A stretch of 64,000 nt of DNA from Pseudoscleropodium purum (lineage: Eukaryota; Streptophyta; Bryopsida; Hypnales; Brachytheciaceae): contig OZ017798.1 of the NCBI GenBank assembly GCA_963969395.1, positions 12,578,173 to 12,642,172 of the forward strand, written 5' to 3'. The translations under genes were made by a program, and so were the position numbers. This document shows positions 51,001 to 61,830 of the stretch, in pieces. The notes beneath the pieces were generated by a model. It saw nothing but the letters and a program-made list of their open reading frames with translations. It did no database searches and was not told where the DNA came from. How positions within the stretch are numbered: position 1 is the first letter of the stretch; every line of letters begins with the position of its first letter.

Positions 51001-53219
51001 AATTTGAAAACTATAAAATCTAGCCTTTCAATTAACATTGCAAGTCATCTAAACATTATCCCAAAACAAGAATCTAAACAATTAATGATTAGAGTTTGCA
51101 ATTGAAAAAGATGATGTAAATACTAGGAATATCAATAGATGGTGTAGGTGCAAATTTTAGTAAATAAATTAGAGTTGTGAATAAAATAATGTCCCTCTAA
51201 GTACTCCAAATTACCTATTATTTTTTTAATGAACCTAAAGACATGTTAATTTTTGGAGGAGGGAGAAGGAGAGATACAAATCAAACACCATATAATTGCA
51301 AAAGAGAAAGCATATGGACTATGGAGACAACTCAGACAAGGGACTCGAGAAGAAGTTGAAGTCCTAAAGTTGGTACTACCTTCTATTAACCAGTCAAAGG
51401 GCTATCCAACAAATCCAAAGACATCTTCATACCATCATTGAACAAGTAGCTACACTAAGAAAGGATCTTCTTCATAGCATTGACTTGCTTCTCAAGACAA
51501 TATCTCCATAGTATTTGTTTGTTTTTCAAATAATGTAGCTTGTAGTATTCAAAACTTCCTTTCAATAGCTTTTATCAATACAATACTTCCTTCCCTTAAA
51601 GTAAGCTAGCCATTCTGTTTGCAATCTAATTCCATCATCCTACTTTTAGCCCCAATTCCGTTCAAAAATTCATCCAAATTTTTATTTATTTTTGACAAAA
51701 TCATTGCATTAATGCAAACAAGGGGTGAAGTGTCACTCTTTTAATGGTGAATACTTAAGTATCATTGAATACATTGGAAAGTGGTTACAAGTTGTTTATA
51801 GGATGTCCATGACTCCACTCTATAAATGGTTATATAATTTCAAGGCAAACCACTTCAAAAATTCACAAGAAATTACAACTTTAATTAGATTATTGTAGTT
51901 CAAGTTGGATTTGATTCATGAAACAAGCACACACCTTTTGAAAAGTTTGTGCACTCCCCAAGTTGACCCAAGATCGAGATCCACATTGTTAATCAGGGTG
52001 CTAATAGGCTTGTCTACTGCCTTACATCTAAAGCCCATAAAGTTGTGTTGTAACTGAGCTTCGACATTGGGAAGATCATGGTGCAAGACGGCGTACAAGC
52101 GGTACTGCGGTACCCTTGCGAGAGGACATGACCGTTGAGTGCATCGTCAATGGGCAGGGCAAAGCAGGAGCAGGAGCAGGAGCGGGCAGCTTTAGTTGAG
52201 CTGAGATTTGGGTTCTAATATACTGAGCGTGAACTGTCTGGCCGAGTGGTCCTCGAGTCTGGTACAAACACCTTTGGTCTGGTCTAGTCTGACGCTGGCT
52301 TGCTATCTGACACACATACAACCACTGACGGATTTTTTTTATAGTTTTCGATTACAAATGAAACAAGTTCATATCAATTCCCGACCTCACTGCTGACAGA
52401 TCGACAGACAGACTGATCGATTTCCGTCGCTGGAATCATCTTCCTTCCTTCCTTCCGTTGCCCGGCCGGCTGGTAGGGTGTGCCTGTCAGGCAGGCTTCA
52501 ACGCAAGATTCTTGTGGCAAAGGGATCTTGTCATTCTCCGTTGCAAGGACGCGGCGTTGGCATCATGCCAAACGGGTAATAATCAAAATAATGCATACAA
52601 TACTGAGTGTGAACTTGGCCGAATCACGTACGGTTCATGGCACGCTTGGTGATCGGTGTTGCACTAACTCAGAAGTCCAGTGTAGTGTAGAAGCCCATTG
52701 TAGAAGCCCATTGTAGAAGCCCATTGTCGAGTACTGTAGAAGTCCAGTGTGGAAAACTTGGTCATTGCGCATGCTTAAACTTCTTGGATTCACAAATTAT
52801 TTATACAAAAGAATGGTAAATGAGAATGGTAAATGAGGGAATGTTTCACAAGTATTTTGGTCAAAGTTCTCATTTGTTGAAAATAAATGTCACATTATAG
52901 TCAATCAAAGAAAAATCATGTAGTTTCCCATTGGAGACCTACTTGAGGAGGAACTATTATGGTCCTTTTGGACGCTCAAATGGAACTCCTAATTTCCTAC
53001 ATGATTCCAATGACAATCCAAAAGTGTCCCTCCACGTTGTGAAAAAATAGAGGAGTCTTTTGCCATGTGTTGAAAAAGCATGGTGGTAGACATTGAATTC
53101 TCGAAATGGTGGCTTTGAAATCCAATTTCAAACCTTTGAGTCCTAATTCCTACCCAACTTTTGAACCCCAAGTGCACCCCATGTGTATTTTCTACTACAT
53201 TACGAAGTAAGTGAGCAAA
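48031..53219. other. Mixed spacer, no assignable gene
   Basis: The part 48031-49640 is GC-richer with CGTACGTACGTACGTTACG near 49450. From about 50100 it is AT-rich. At 50550-50690 there is a fragment shared with 10690-10860. At 52080-52720 a GC-richer patch holds GCAGGA and TTCC runs and a small tandem repeat. Open frames (e.g. 49738-50004) match no family. Confidence 0.35.
52687..52725. repeat. 13-bp tandem repeat, three perfect units
   Basis: GTAGAAGCCCATT is repeated three times without a gap. A near copy (TAGAAGTCCAGTG) lies just downstream. Confidence 0.9.
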
Positions 53220-53625
53220 TATAAGAAAGGATTAAACCTAGAAAGATGGTTGGTCCAATGAAAACTAGCATTTTGGGCACCATGCATGAGAATCATTTAC
53301 TTCAAAAGAAATCCAAGAACACTTATTAGAGGTTGAACAATTGTGCAAGACCTCCCCTTTTCATACAAAATTCCAAAATTGAAAACTTGTATTTCTATCT
53401 AACACAGAAGGATTCTTTATCATCCATCAAACACTTAGTGTCTTCAACATTTGTCTAGGATTAAGGAACTTAAGGATTAAATCAAGTGGAATAACCACGA
53501 GGTTGGCAATTAGAATCCTAAATCCAACAAGGAACCATGTAATTTTAGGAATATAGGAAAGATGGTTGTGTAGGGTCAATGGTATATTTATAGGTGCCCT
53601 CTTTAGCATTTAGCAAGGCTTGATT
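53220..53625 (-). repeat. Composite dispersed repeat, inverted copy
   Basis: The reverse complement matches 57885-58640 in order: CAAGCCTTG, GGGCAC, TCCTAAAATTACA, TTCCACTTGATTTAA, CTTAATCCTAG, and TTTGATGGATGATAAAGAAT. Not coding. Confidence 0.7.
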
Positions 53626-54080
53626 TTATTTCAACAATCTATACCTTAAGTTAGGTTGTTTGTTTGGTATCTTCAAAAAGATTTCTATGAGGAAAAGTGC
53701 ACATGCTTTGTTTCATGGTATTTGGACCTACGGTGTGAAAGTTACGGATTTTCAAATTTTTTACAAAATTACAAATTTACATATGACTTTTATTTTTATT
53801 TTGGTTGTGGCAATGACATAGGGCACAATAGTCCATACCTTAAGTTGGGTGGTTTGTTATATTAAGATCTTAAAGACCGTACATCTTCTGGTTGTGTTAT
53901 TAATATAATCAAAAAGCCCTTGGCAAAGAAAGGAGCACATGCTTTGGTTCATGGCATTTAGATCTACAATGAGAAAGTTATGAATTCTTGAGTGACTTTT
54001 GAATTTAAAAAATCAAAAAATATTTTTACTTTTATTTTGGCTACAGCAACAACACAACAGTAGGTGAACCAACCCCCTTC
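53626..54080 (-). repeat. About 250-bp satellite family, two inverted units
   Basis: Two units (about 53641-53845 and 53846-54065) share GCACATGCTTTG, TTCATGGYATTT and a TTTTATTTTGG block. Read on the minus strand they match the units at 56.2-56.95 and 58.7-59.9 kb (CATGAAACAAAGC, ACAACCTAACTTAAGGTAT). Confidence 0.75.
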
Positions 54081-54124
54081 ACTTAGCCCCTTACAAGTCA
54101 TTCCAAGGGAGCAAGTAAAGAAAA

Positions 54125-54540
54125 AAAAAATCCCCCTATATTGTGCTTGATTAATTTACCTACTACACCTCCCCTAGATAATTTTGGGCATCTTATTGCT
54201 GATATGAATTCAAAATTTGCAAATTTTATCATGCGTGAAAAAAAAATTCGAAGTTTTCCCGAGGGACCAAACAAGGGGGGCAATTCCCCCCTACCTAGCA
54301 AGGTCAGGGAAGATTGCCCCCTCTATTGCCCTACCAAAGAGTAAATGTCAAAATTGACCCCTATTTGATGCTACTTAAATTTTGTATTTCATCTCTATCA
54401 TGTGCTAATTTGGAGTATTTGATTGCAAATATGAATTCAAAATCTGCAAATTTTATCTTATGTGGTATATAAAAAAATTCCAATATTTTCTAAAGGATAA
54501 ATCATGGGCAATTGAGGGGTCAATCCTCCCTGGCCGTCCA
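54125..54540. repeat. Diverged tandem duplication, about 215-bp units
   Basis: GATATGAATTCAAAATTTGC AAATTTTATC near 54201 recurs near 54431 as AATATGAATTCAAAATCTGC AAATTTTATC, followed in both by an AAAAAATTC block and a GGACC/GGATAA segment. Not coding. Confidence 0.6.
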
Positions 54541-55640
54541 GCACAAGGTACACGAAGCTTAAGTTAGTTCATATGGTGAGCGGCAATATCCAGGAAGAAC
54601 TAGCAGTTAGTTCATTGTTAGCTGGTGCCTTTGGGAAAATAATTGGTTGGAGTGTGAAAATGGAGGATGGAAAACCAGACAAAACATTGGTAGGACTAGC
54701 AACCTACCGACATGCAAAAATAAATGGGGGCTATTTAGTCGCCACTTCCATGAAATTGTCAGATCTTAGCCACTTGCAATTTAGAATTCAAGGCTAATAC
54801 CCGGGTTACTAGAGGCGGGTATCTTCTTGGACAAGGTAGACATTCCTTTTTCTTAAATTGACTTTTAAGATGTATACAAAGATCGAGGCTTTGTCTAGTA
54901 TTTGAATCTTTCTTACTTGTAGAGGTGGCTTGGTGGTAGAGCAAGAGTATTATATAGTTTTTGGAGTAATCATGAAGAAATTATCAAGTTTTTTGTAGGA
55001 GCTAAATTTCTTGAAAATGAAGATTTTCATTGATTCTTTGTGGTATTACAAATTGATATTTATTTGTGCCTATCACTTAGAATTGTCGTAGTTATCTAGT
55101 TGTATTTAGGGTTGTTTGGCACAATTACTAGTTGCTTGCTTACCACACTACAGTCAGTGATGATGTTTGAGGGTTGATATCAAAGTTGGATTTGGGCACC
55201 ATGACAAATAACATCAATGATATGCAAGTTTTACAAGTAATCTGTGCAAAACTTGCATATCAATATTCAAGCTATATATTGAATCAAGTTATTGCATCAA
55301 CCAAAAAAATCTTGCTCGTTGACATCAAGTTGCAAATACTTTGATCAACAAAGAGTTGATAAATTTGAGACATGTGAGAACAATACATACTTAAATGACA
55401 ATCACAATAGTTTTGAACCTAATTGCTATGAAAAATAGAATATTTTCTAACTTATATGGAGGATGTATTGCAACCTTTATAAATTTGAAGTTGAAGGAAA
55501 TTGGCCGGTGAGAATTTGATACTGGAGGAAATAAACCGGAAGATTTTGATAAGGAGAGGATGCAACTGGTGCCTCTAGGAAAAAACACCCGGTCCCTTTC
55601 TAAAGAGGAGGAAAATTACCGGGGCAACTCAAAAAACTTC
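54541..55640. other. Spacer with one unassigned small frame
   Basis: A 74-codon plus-strand frame at 54573-54797 reads plausibly (ELAVSSLLAGAFGKIIGWSV) but has no recognised domain, upstream signal or splice partner. The rest is AT-rich. Confidence 0.3.
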
Positions 55641-56205
55641 CCGAACGCTGGTGAGCGGGCTAATAAGACTTTTAGCTTTCCGAAGCCTCTCTTACTTACG
55701 TGAGAAGAAGTTCTGGCGGAGAGGAAGCACGCTCGCCATTGCTGTCCCCGTCCGTGAAGTCTGCCACTTCGGTCGCAAGCCCACTGCCGGCACTGAAGTC
55801 CGTCGGGCGGTCTCTCTCTGGCTTGCTTCCTCCCTTCCAGAGAACCCCCGCCACGTCTTTGAATTGCCGCGTTTGGCCTCCGTCAGTCGGTCTCTGGAGT
55901 CTGGAGTCTGGAGTCCTTCCATCCGTCTGTGTAAGTAAGCAAGCAAGCAATTATTCTTCGCTGCAACTGAGCAGGATTCGACAGAATCCTCCGTAAGGGA
56001 GCTGCGTCAGGTTTTTATCTTTTCTGGGGGCAGGCCTGCCGTGCCACTCCACGTTGGCATTCGCAGCGGCAGGGTGTGCTTCCTATCTTACAGTCAGTGA
56101 GAATCCATCGTCATGGAGACATCTTGGCCGTGGATAGACTGGGCGGAAAGCACTTTTCATCGACATATATAGTGGGCGACCTGTGCCGTTGTTGTCACGG
56201 TCAAA
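55641..56205. other. GC-rich island with overlapping open frames, unassigned
   Basis: The GC content stands out sharply from the surrounding spacer. Four frames of 84-98 codons are open at 55651-55996 on both strands, as expected of GC-rich DNA without stops, and none has a known domain. A 7-bp tandem (GGAGTCT) occurs at about 55894-55920. It could be the start of a transcript or a small insertion. Confidence 0.3.
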
Positions 56206-56950
56206 ATGAAACCCAAGGTAATCATTTTTCTAATTTTTCTAATTCATAATAAGTAAAATAAATAAAATTTGAAATTTGATAAATTTCATGGTAAAGGGCG
56301 GAAAACCATGATGAAACAAAGCCCGTGCAGCCCTCCTTGAAGAGACCTTTCTGACTGTATGAAGAATGCAATTAGGGGACTCATGGTTCAAGAGATCTCA
56401 ATGTAACAAACAAACAAACAACTTAACTTAAGGTATGGAGCTAGTGTGCCATGTGTTGTTGCATTGGTCAAAATAAAAGTAAAAGTATATTTTTTTGAAT
56501 TTTTGAATTCATAAAAAACTTGAAATTTTGTAACTTTTACACTATAGGTTCAAATGTCATGAAACAAAGCCCATGCAGTCCTCCTTGTAGAAAGTTTTCC
56601 AATGATACTAAAAACATGACCTAGGGATGTATGGTCCTTGACATCTCACCATAACAAACAAAACAAAACAACCTAACTCATGGTATACTAGCGTGCATTT
56701 TGCCATTGCTACAACCAAAATTAAAATTAAATTTGTTTTGTCATTTTTTTAATTCCTCAAAACTCTGAAATTTAATACATAAATTTTCACACTTTGAAAT
56801 TCATTCACCATAGGTCGAAATGTCACAAAACAAAGCCTATATACCTCTCTTTGTTGAGGGCTTTCCGACAGTTCTAAGAATTTGGCCAAGGGACGTACAA
56901 TCCTAGAGATCTCATTACAACAAACAAACAAAATGAATAAACAACCTAAC
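56206..56950 (+). repeat. About 250-bp satellite family, first array (about 3 units)
   Basis: Each unit carries an AAATTTGAAATTY-type AT block, an optional TAGGTTCAAATG, CATGAAACAAAGCCCATGCA, a TCCTCCTTG block, GAGATCTCAATGTAACAAAC and CAACCTAACTTAAGGTAT. The array is interrupted on its right by the element at 56954-57858. Confidence 0.75.
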
Positions 56951-56953
56951 TAA

Positions 56954-57858
56954 ACCCCTAAAGTTTCATAACTATGTTTTCACCAAAAATACTCAAAAAT
57001 TGCCATTTTTAATATAGGTACAATTTTTTTGAAATTTTTTTTTGACACATATAACTATAGGATCTTGTAGTGTGCTGATTTGTAAATATGTAATTCAAAA
57101 TTCAAAATTTTTCACTACATAGATGTAAACATTCAAATTTACTAAAATCATTTTTTTGACCTTACAAAAAACAAGGTAGTTGCACTTCACAAGCTCACTT
57201 TTCTATAAAAAAATTGTCCAAAATGGTGGTGCTTCTTTGTATTCTTTTTCCTAGACAAGTTGTCCACATGTTTGAAAAATTTCAGACCATTTGAAATTAT
57301 ACAACATATAGAAAAAAAATAGTAAGTAGACAGTAGTAGAGAATGATTCAAAATTGTTAAGAATTGAAATTCGGAATTGAAAAATGACAATCCCAATGGT
57401 TGAAATGTTGTAATAAACAATCTATATCCTATGATTTTATTTTTCCCAAAAAAATATTCAAAATTGAATAAGATAAAGGCCTTCAAAATTTATTTGAGTA
57501 GAAAATCCATAACTACCCACAAACAAAAAATCCTCATAACTTTTGACTCATTAATCAAAATGGAATGATTCAAAGCTTTCCACGTATATATAACTCTTGA
57601 AAACCAATTTCAAATTTTTGTTTTTGAAAAAAGTGATTTAATTTGATAAGCCCAGACTATCCATTTACCAAAAAAACCCATAGTAGGACATAACTTTTGA
57701 CTCATATTTCCAAACGTCATGAAATTTAGTGCATATGAAAGATATTCTATGTTTCCACCTTCTATTAAAATTTGGGCACAAAATATAGAAATCTCTAGTC
57801 ACACGTACTTGCCAAAAATTGCTATGTAGCCAAAAACATGCGTTGGTCTATTAGAGGT
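56954..57858 (+). mobile_element. ACCCCTAAAG-ended DNA element, copy 4 (905 bp) with TAA target duplication
   Basis: Ends are ACCCCTAAAGTTTC on the left and TATTAGAGGT on the right. The flanks are TAA at 56951-56953 and TAA at 57859-57861. The related locus at 53.6 kb (minus strand) runs CCTAACTTAAGG and on into the same right flank without the element, so it is an empty site. A 3-bp TAA/TWA duplication with short ends is typical of PIF/Harbinger-type elements; no transposase is encoded. Confidence 0.8.
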
Positions 57859-57884
57859 TAAAGGATGGATTGGAAGCCTTGTTG

Positions 57885-58640
57885 AATGCTGAAGTGGGCA
57901 CTCCAAAATACACCACTAACCCTAAACTACCACCTAAGTAACTCTATGTACATCTCTAAAATCAACTATGTACCTATATGTCTAAAAGAAATTGTTTTAG
58001 AATCAAACTTCTCTATAGAAATTATTCTTTCAAAACTTTTGTAGATGGTATCCAAATGTCATGTCCATTGGTGCGTTAGAACTTCCTTTCAAGTGCCAAT
58101 AAGAAAGTGTGAAAATTTGACCAATGAAATAATAGTAATTAGGTGTAGATGCAAAAAATGATGGTTTGAGGGGTATCCATCTTAATCAAATTGAGTCTAT
58201 ATTTGCGAGTCTTTATATTCCTAAAATTACACGGTTCTTTGTTGGACTATAGGGTTCTAAATGCCAACCTTGTGGTCATTCTACTTGATTTAACCTTCAA
58301 GTTCCTTAATCCTAGAAGGACGTTGAGGGCACTAAATGTCTCATGGATGTTAAAGAATCCTTCTATATAAGATAGAGTCTATATTTGCAAGTCTCTATGC
58401 TTCTAAAATTCTATGGTTCTATGTTGGATTGTAGGTTTCTAATTGTCAATTTTATAGCCATTCCACTTGATTTAAGCATTAAGTTCTTGAATCCTAAATG
58501 GATGCTAAGGACACTAAGTGCTTGATGGATGATAAAAAATCCTTCTACATAAAAGAGAAGTATAGATGTCCATTCTTGAAATTTTGTATGATAAGAAGAG
58601 GTCTTGTACAATAGTTTGATTCTAATGAATAATCTTGGAT
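57885..58640 (+). repeat. Composite dispersed repeat with an internal tandem duplication
   Basis: The unit 58195-58376 (GAGTCTATATTTGCGAGTCT, TTGATTTAACCTTCAAGTTC) is repeated in diverged form at 58377-58560. The whole corresponds to the inverted copy at 53220-53625, which has only one unit. Confidence 0.7.
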
Positions 58641-58689
58641 TTTTTTTTAAAAACAAATAATTCTCATGTATGGTTTCTAAAAGGTTGGT

Positions 58690-59930
58690 TTGCCCTATCC
58701 TGATGCCATGGGCAAAATAAAAGTAATCTTCCAATTTTTTAGTTAATAAAAACTTCAAAATTCAATAACTTTCACACCCTAGGTCTAAATGCTATGAATC
58801 AAATTCCATGCATCCCTCCTTATTGAGAGATTTCTGATAATACCAAGACCAACAATTAGGGGATGTACTCTCTACGAAATCTCAATGTAACAAACAAACA
58901 ACCTATCTTTAAGGTATTGAATAGTGTACTTTGTGCCATTGCCAAAACCAAATATAAGTAAAATTTAATCTTTAATTTTTTTAATCCATTAAAACTTTGA
59001 AATTCAATCATTTTTCCACTTTGAAATTCAATAACTCAATTTTTTAATTAAAAAAATCCATAACTTCTACACCATAGGTTCAAACGCCATGAAATTAGCA
59101 TGAATAGAAAGCCTTACACATGAAGGAGTACAAAGACTTTGTTTTGTGGAGATACGACATGCAATGCAGAAGTTATGAATTTCCAAAATAAAGGATCATT
59201 TATTTCTATTTTTTTATTCATAAAAACTTTGAAATTCAATAACTTTTGTATTGTAAGTTGAAACGCCACGAAACAAAGTCCATGCACTCCTTTCGACAAA
59301 GAGCTTTTGTGTAGTACTAAAAATGACTTTGAATGCCTCATAGTTTGTTAGATCTCAATGTATTAAATAATAGCAAATCAAAACAAAACCTATCTTGAGG
59401 GTATAATGTGTCTTCATACCATTGTCACAACTTAAACAAAGGAAAAAATAATTTTTTCATTTTTTTCATTTATTGAAACTTTGAAATTCAAATAACTTTC
59501 ACACTGTAGGTCAAAACACCACAAAACAAAGCATGTGCATCCTTCCTCACCAAGGTTTTTCCGACACTATTAAGAATGCAACTAGAAGACGCACCATCTA
59601 GGAGATCTTAACGTAACAAACAAAACAAACAACCTAATTTAAGGTATTGCTACTATTATTGTGCCCCGTGTTGTTGCCACAAGCAATATATAAGTAAAAG
59701 TAATCTTTTAATTTTTTAATTCATTGAAATTTTTTAATTCAGTTCCTTTCACATAGTACACCTAAACGTCATGAAACAAAGCCTATACATCTTTTTTGTT
59801 GAGAGTTTTTGACGGTACCAAGAACACAACTAGGAAGATACATAGTTATGGAGATCTCAATGTAACAAACAAACAAAACAAACATAAACAAAACAAACAG
59901 CTTAACTTAAGTATAGATATGAGCTTTATT
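58690..59930 (+). repeat. About 250-bp satellite family, second array (about 5 units)
   Basis: CATGAAACAAAGYCYATRCA-type blocks recur near 59088, 59268, 59520 and 59770, and a diverged one near 58790, each followed by a TCCTYYTTG block and mostly by CTCAATGTAACAAACAAACA. The same unit as 56206-56950. One unit is shortened. Confidence 0.75.
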
Positions 59931-60060
59931 TGTTCAATTATGGTGATTTTGTCTATTTTGTGATGATTTCCATCCACCATTGGGTCACAAAAGAATGGGA
60001 TTTTTTTTTCAAATCCCTTCTAAAATTTTGTCTTTAAGTAAAACTTTTTCCATAAAATCA

Positions 60061-60149
60061 ATACTCCACCTCAGTCTCAAAATAAATATGTGGTTTCTCA
60101 TAGGAAATTGTGGGAGTAGTAAGGGTTTATTTTGAGACAGGGAGAGTAT
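60061..60149. mobile_element. Stowaway-like MITE, 89 bp
   Basis: The left end ACTCCACCTCAGTCTCAAAA, then TAAA, pairs with the right end TTTATTTTGAGACAGGGAGA then GTAT. Ends of the CTCCCTCCGTCTCAAAATAA type are those of plant Stowaway (Tc1/mariner) MITEs, which insert at TA. Confidence 0.75.
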
Positions 60150-61830
60150 TCAATTACTATCAATGAATGTAACATTCTTAACCTTTCTTGTTGGGTCCTT
60201 TTGTAATTCTAAGTGTATATATAGGAGGTAATGAAATGAGTTGTCCGTGAGTGAGTGATGCAAATAAAGAATAATTAGGAGGATTAAATTTTTGTAGTTT
60301 CTCAAAAGAAATTGTAGAAGTACTGTGGATTTATTTTGTGGATTTATTTTGAGACAGGAGGGAGTTTTCAATCATTCTTACTTCTTAGTGAATGTAACAT
60401 TCTTATCCCTTTTGTTGAATCTCTTTGGAATTTCAAGTGTAGATATTAGAGGGAATGAAATGAGGTGTCACTCAATTAGTGATGTAAGCAAGGAATAATT
60501 GCTCTTTGTCATATTGGATTTTTTTGGATTTCTATTGTAGGGAGAGGAGGCCACATTGATGGTGTTGAATGTTATAAAACGTGAGGAGGATTATATCTTT
60601 ATGGTTTCTCGTGGGAAATTGTAGAAGTACCATAGATTTATTTTGTGACAGGTAGGGGTATTCAATCATTTCCAATGAACATAACATCCTTGACCAATCT
60701 TGTTGGGTCTCTTTGGAATTTCAAGTGTAGATATTAGAGGGAATGAAATGAGGTGTCACTCAATTAGTGATGTAAGCAAGGAATAATTGCTCTTTGTCAT
60801 ATTGGATTTTTTTGGATTTCTATTGTAGGGAGAGGAGGCTACATTGATGGTGTTGAATGTTATAAAGCGTGAGGAGGATTATATCTTTATGGTTTCTCGT
60901 GGGAAATTGTAGAAGTACCATAGATTTATTTTGTGACAGGTAGGGGTATTCAATCATTTCCAATGAACATAACATCCTTGACCAATCTTGTTGGGTCTCT
61001 TTGGAATTTCAAGTGTAGATATTAGAGGGAATGAAATGAGGTGTCACTCAATTAGTGATGTAAGCAAGGAATAATTGCTTTTTGTTATATTGGATTTGTT
61101 GGATTTCTATTGTAGGGAGAAGAGGCCACATTGATGGTGTTGAATGTTATAAAGCGTGAGGAGGATTATATCTTTATGGTTTCTCATGGGAAATTGTGGA
61201 AGTACCACAGATTTATTTTGTGACAGGTAGGGGTATTCAATCATTTCCAATGAACATAACATCCTTGACCAATCTTGTTGGGTCTCTTTGCAATTTTAAG
61301 TGCATGTATGTATCAGAGGGAATGAAATGAGGTGTCACTCAATTAGTGATGTAAATAAGGAATAATTGCTTTTTGTTATATTGGATTTGTTGGATTTCTA
61401 TTGTAGGGAGGGGAGGCCACATTGATGCTGTAGAATGTTATAAAGTTGTGAGGAGGATTATATTTCTGTATTTTTTAGTGGAAAATTGTGGAAGTACCAC
61501 AGATTTGTTTTGAGACAAGTAGGGGTATTCAATCATTTTCAATGAACATAACATCCTCAATCAATCTTGTTGGATCCTTTTGCAATTTTAAGTGCATGTA
61601 TGTATTGAAGGGAATGGAATGAGGTGTCACTCAATTAGGAATAATTATTTTCTGTCATATTGGATTTTGGTGGATTTCTATTGTAGGGAGGGGAAGCTAC
61701 ATTGATGGTGTTGAATGTTATAAAATGAAGAGGATTATAATTTTGTCATATTGAATTTTGTTGGATTTTTACAATAGGGAGGGGAGGTCACATTGATGGT
61801 GTAAAATATTATGAACTATGAAGAGCATTC
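60150..61830 (+). repeat. 288-bp tandem array containing a half-MITE in each unit
   Basis: The landmark GACAGG before a GTAGGGGTATTCAATC block recurs at about 60351, 60645, 60933, 61220 and 61512, with spacings of about 294, 288, 287 and 292 bp. Units also share GGTGTCACTCAATTAGTGAT and GTAGGGAGAGGAGGCCACAT. The units around 60430-60717 and 60718-61005 differ at only about two bases. Each unit keeps the right half of the Stowaway-like MITE (GGGAAATTGTAGAAGTACCA, then GATTTATTTTGTGACAGG). Confidence 0.85.

Noticed and set aside
54573..54797. 74-codon plus-strand frame as a gene
   Set aside because: Reads plausibly but nothing in or around it supports a gene.
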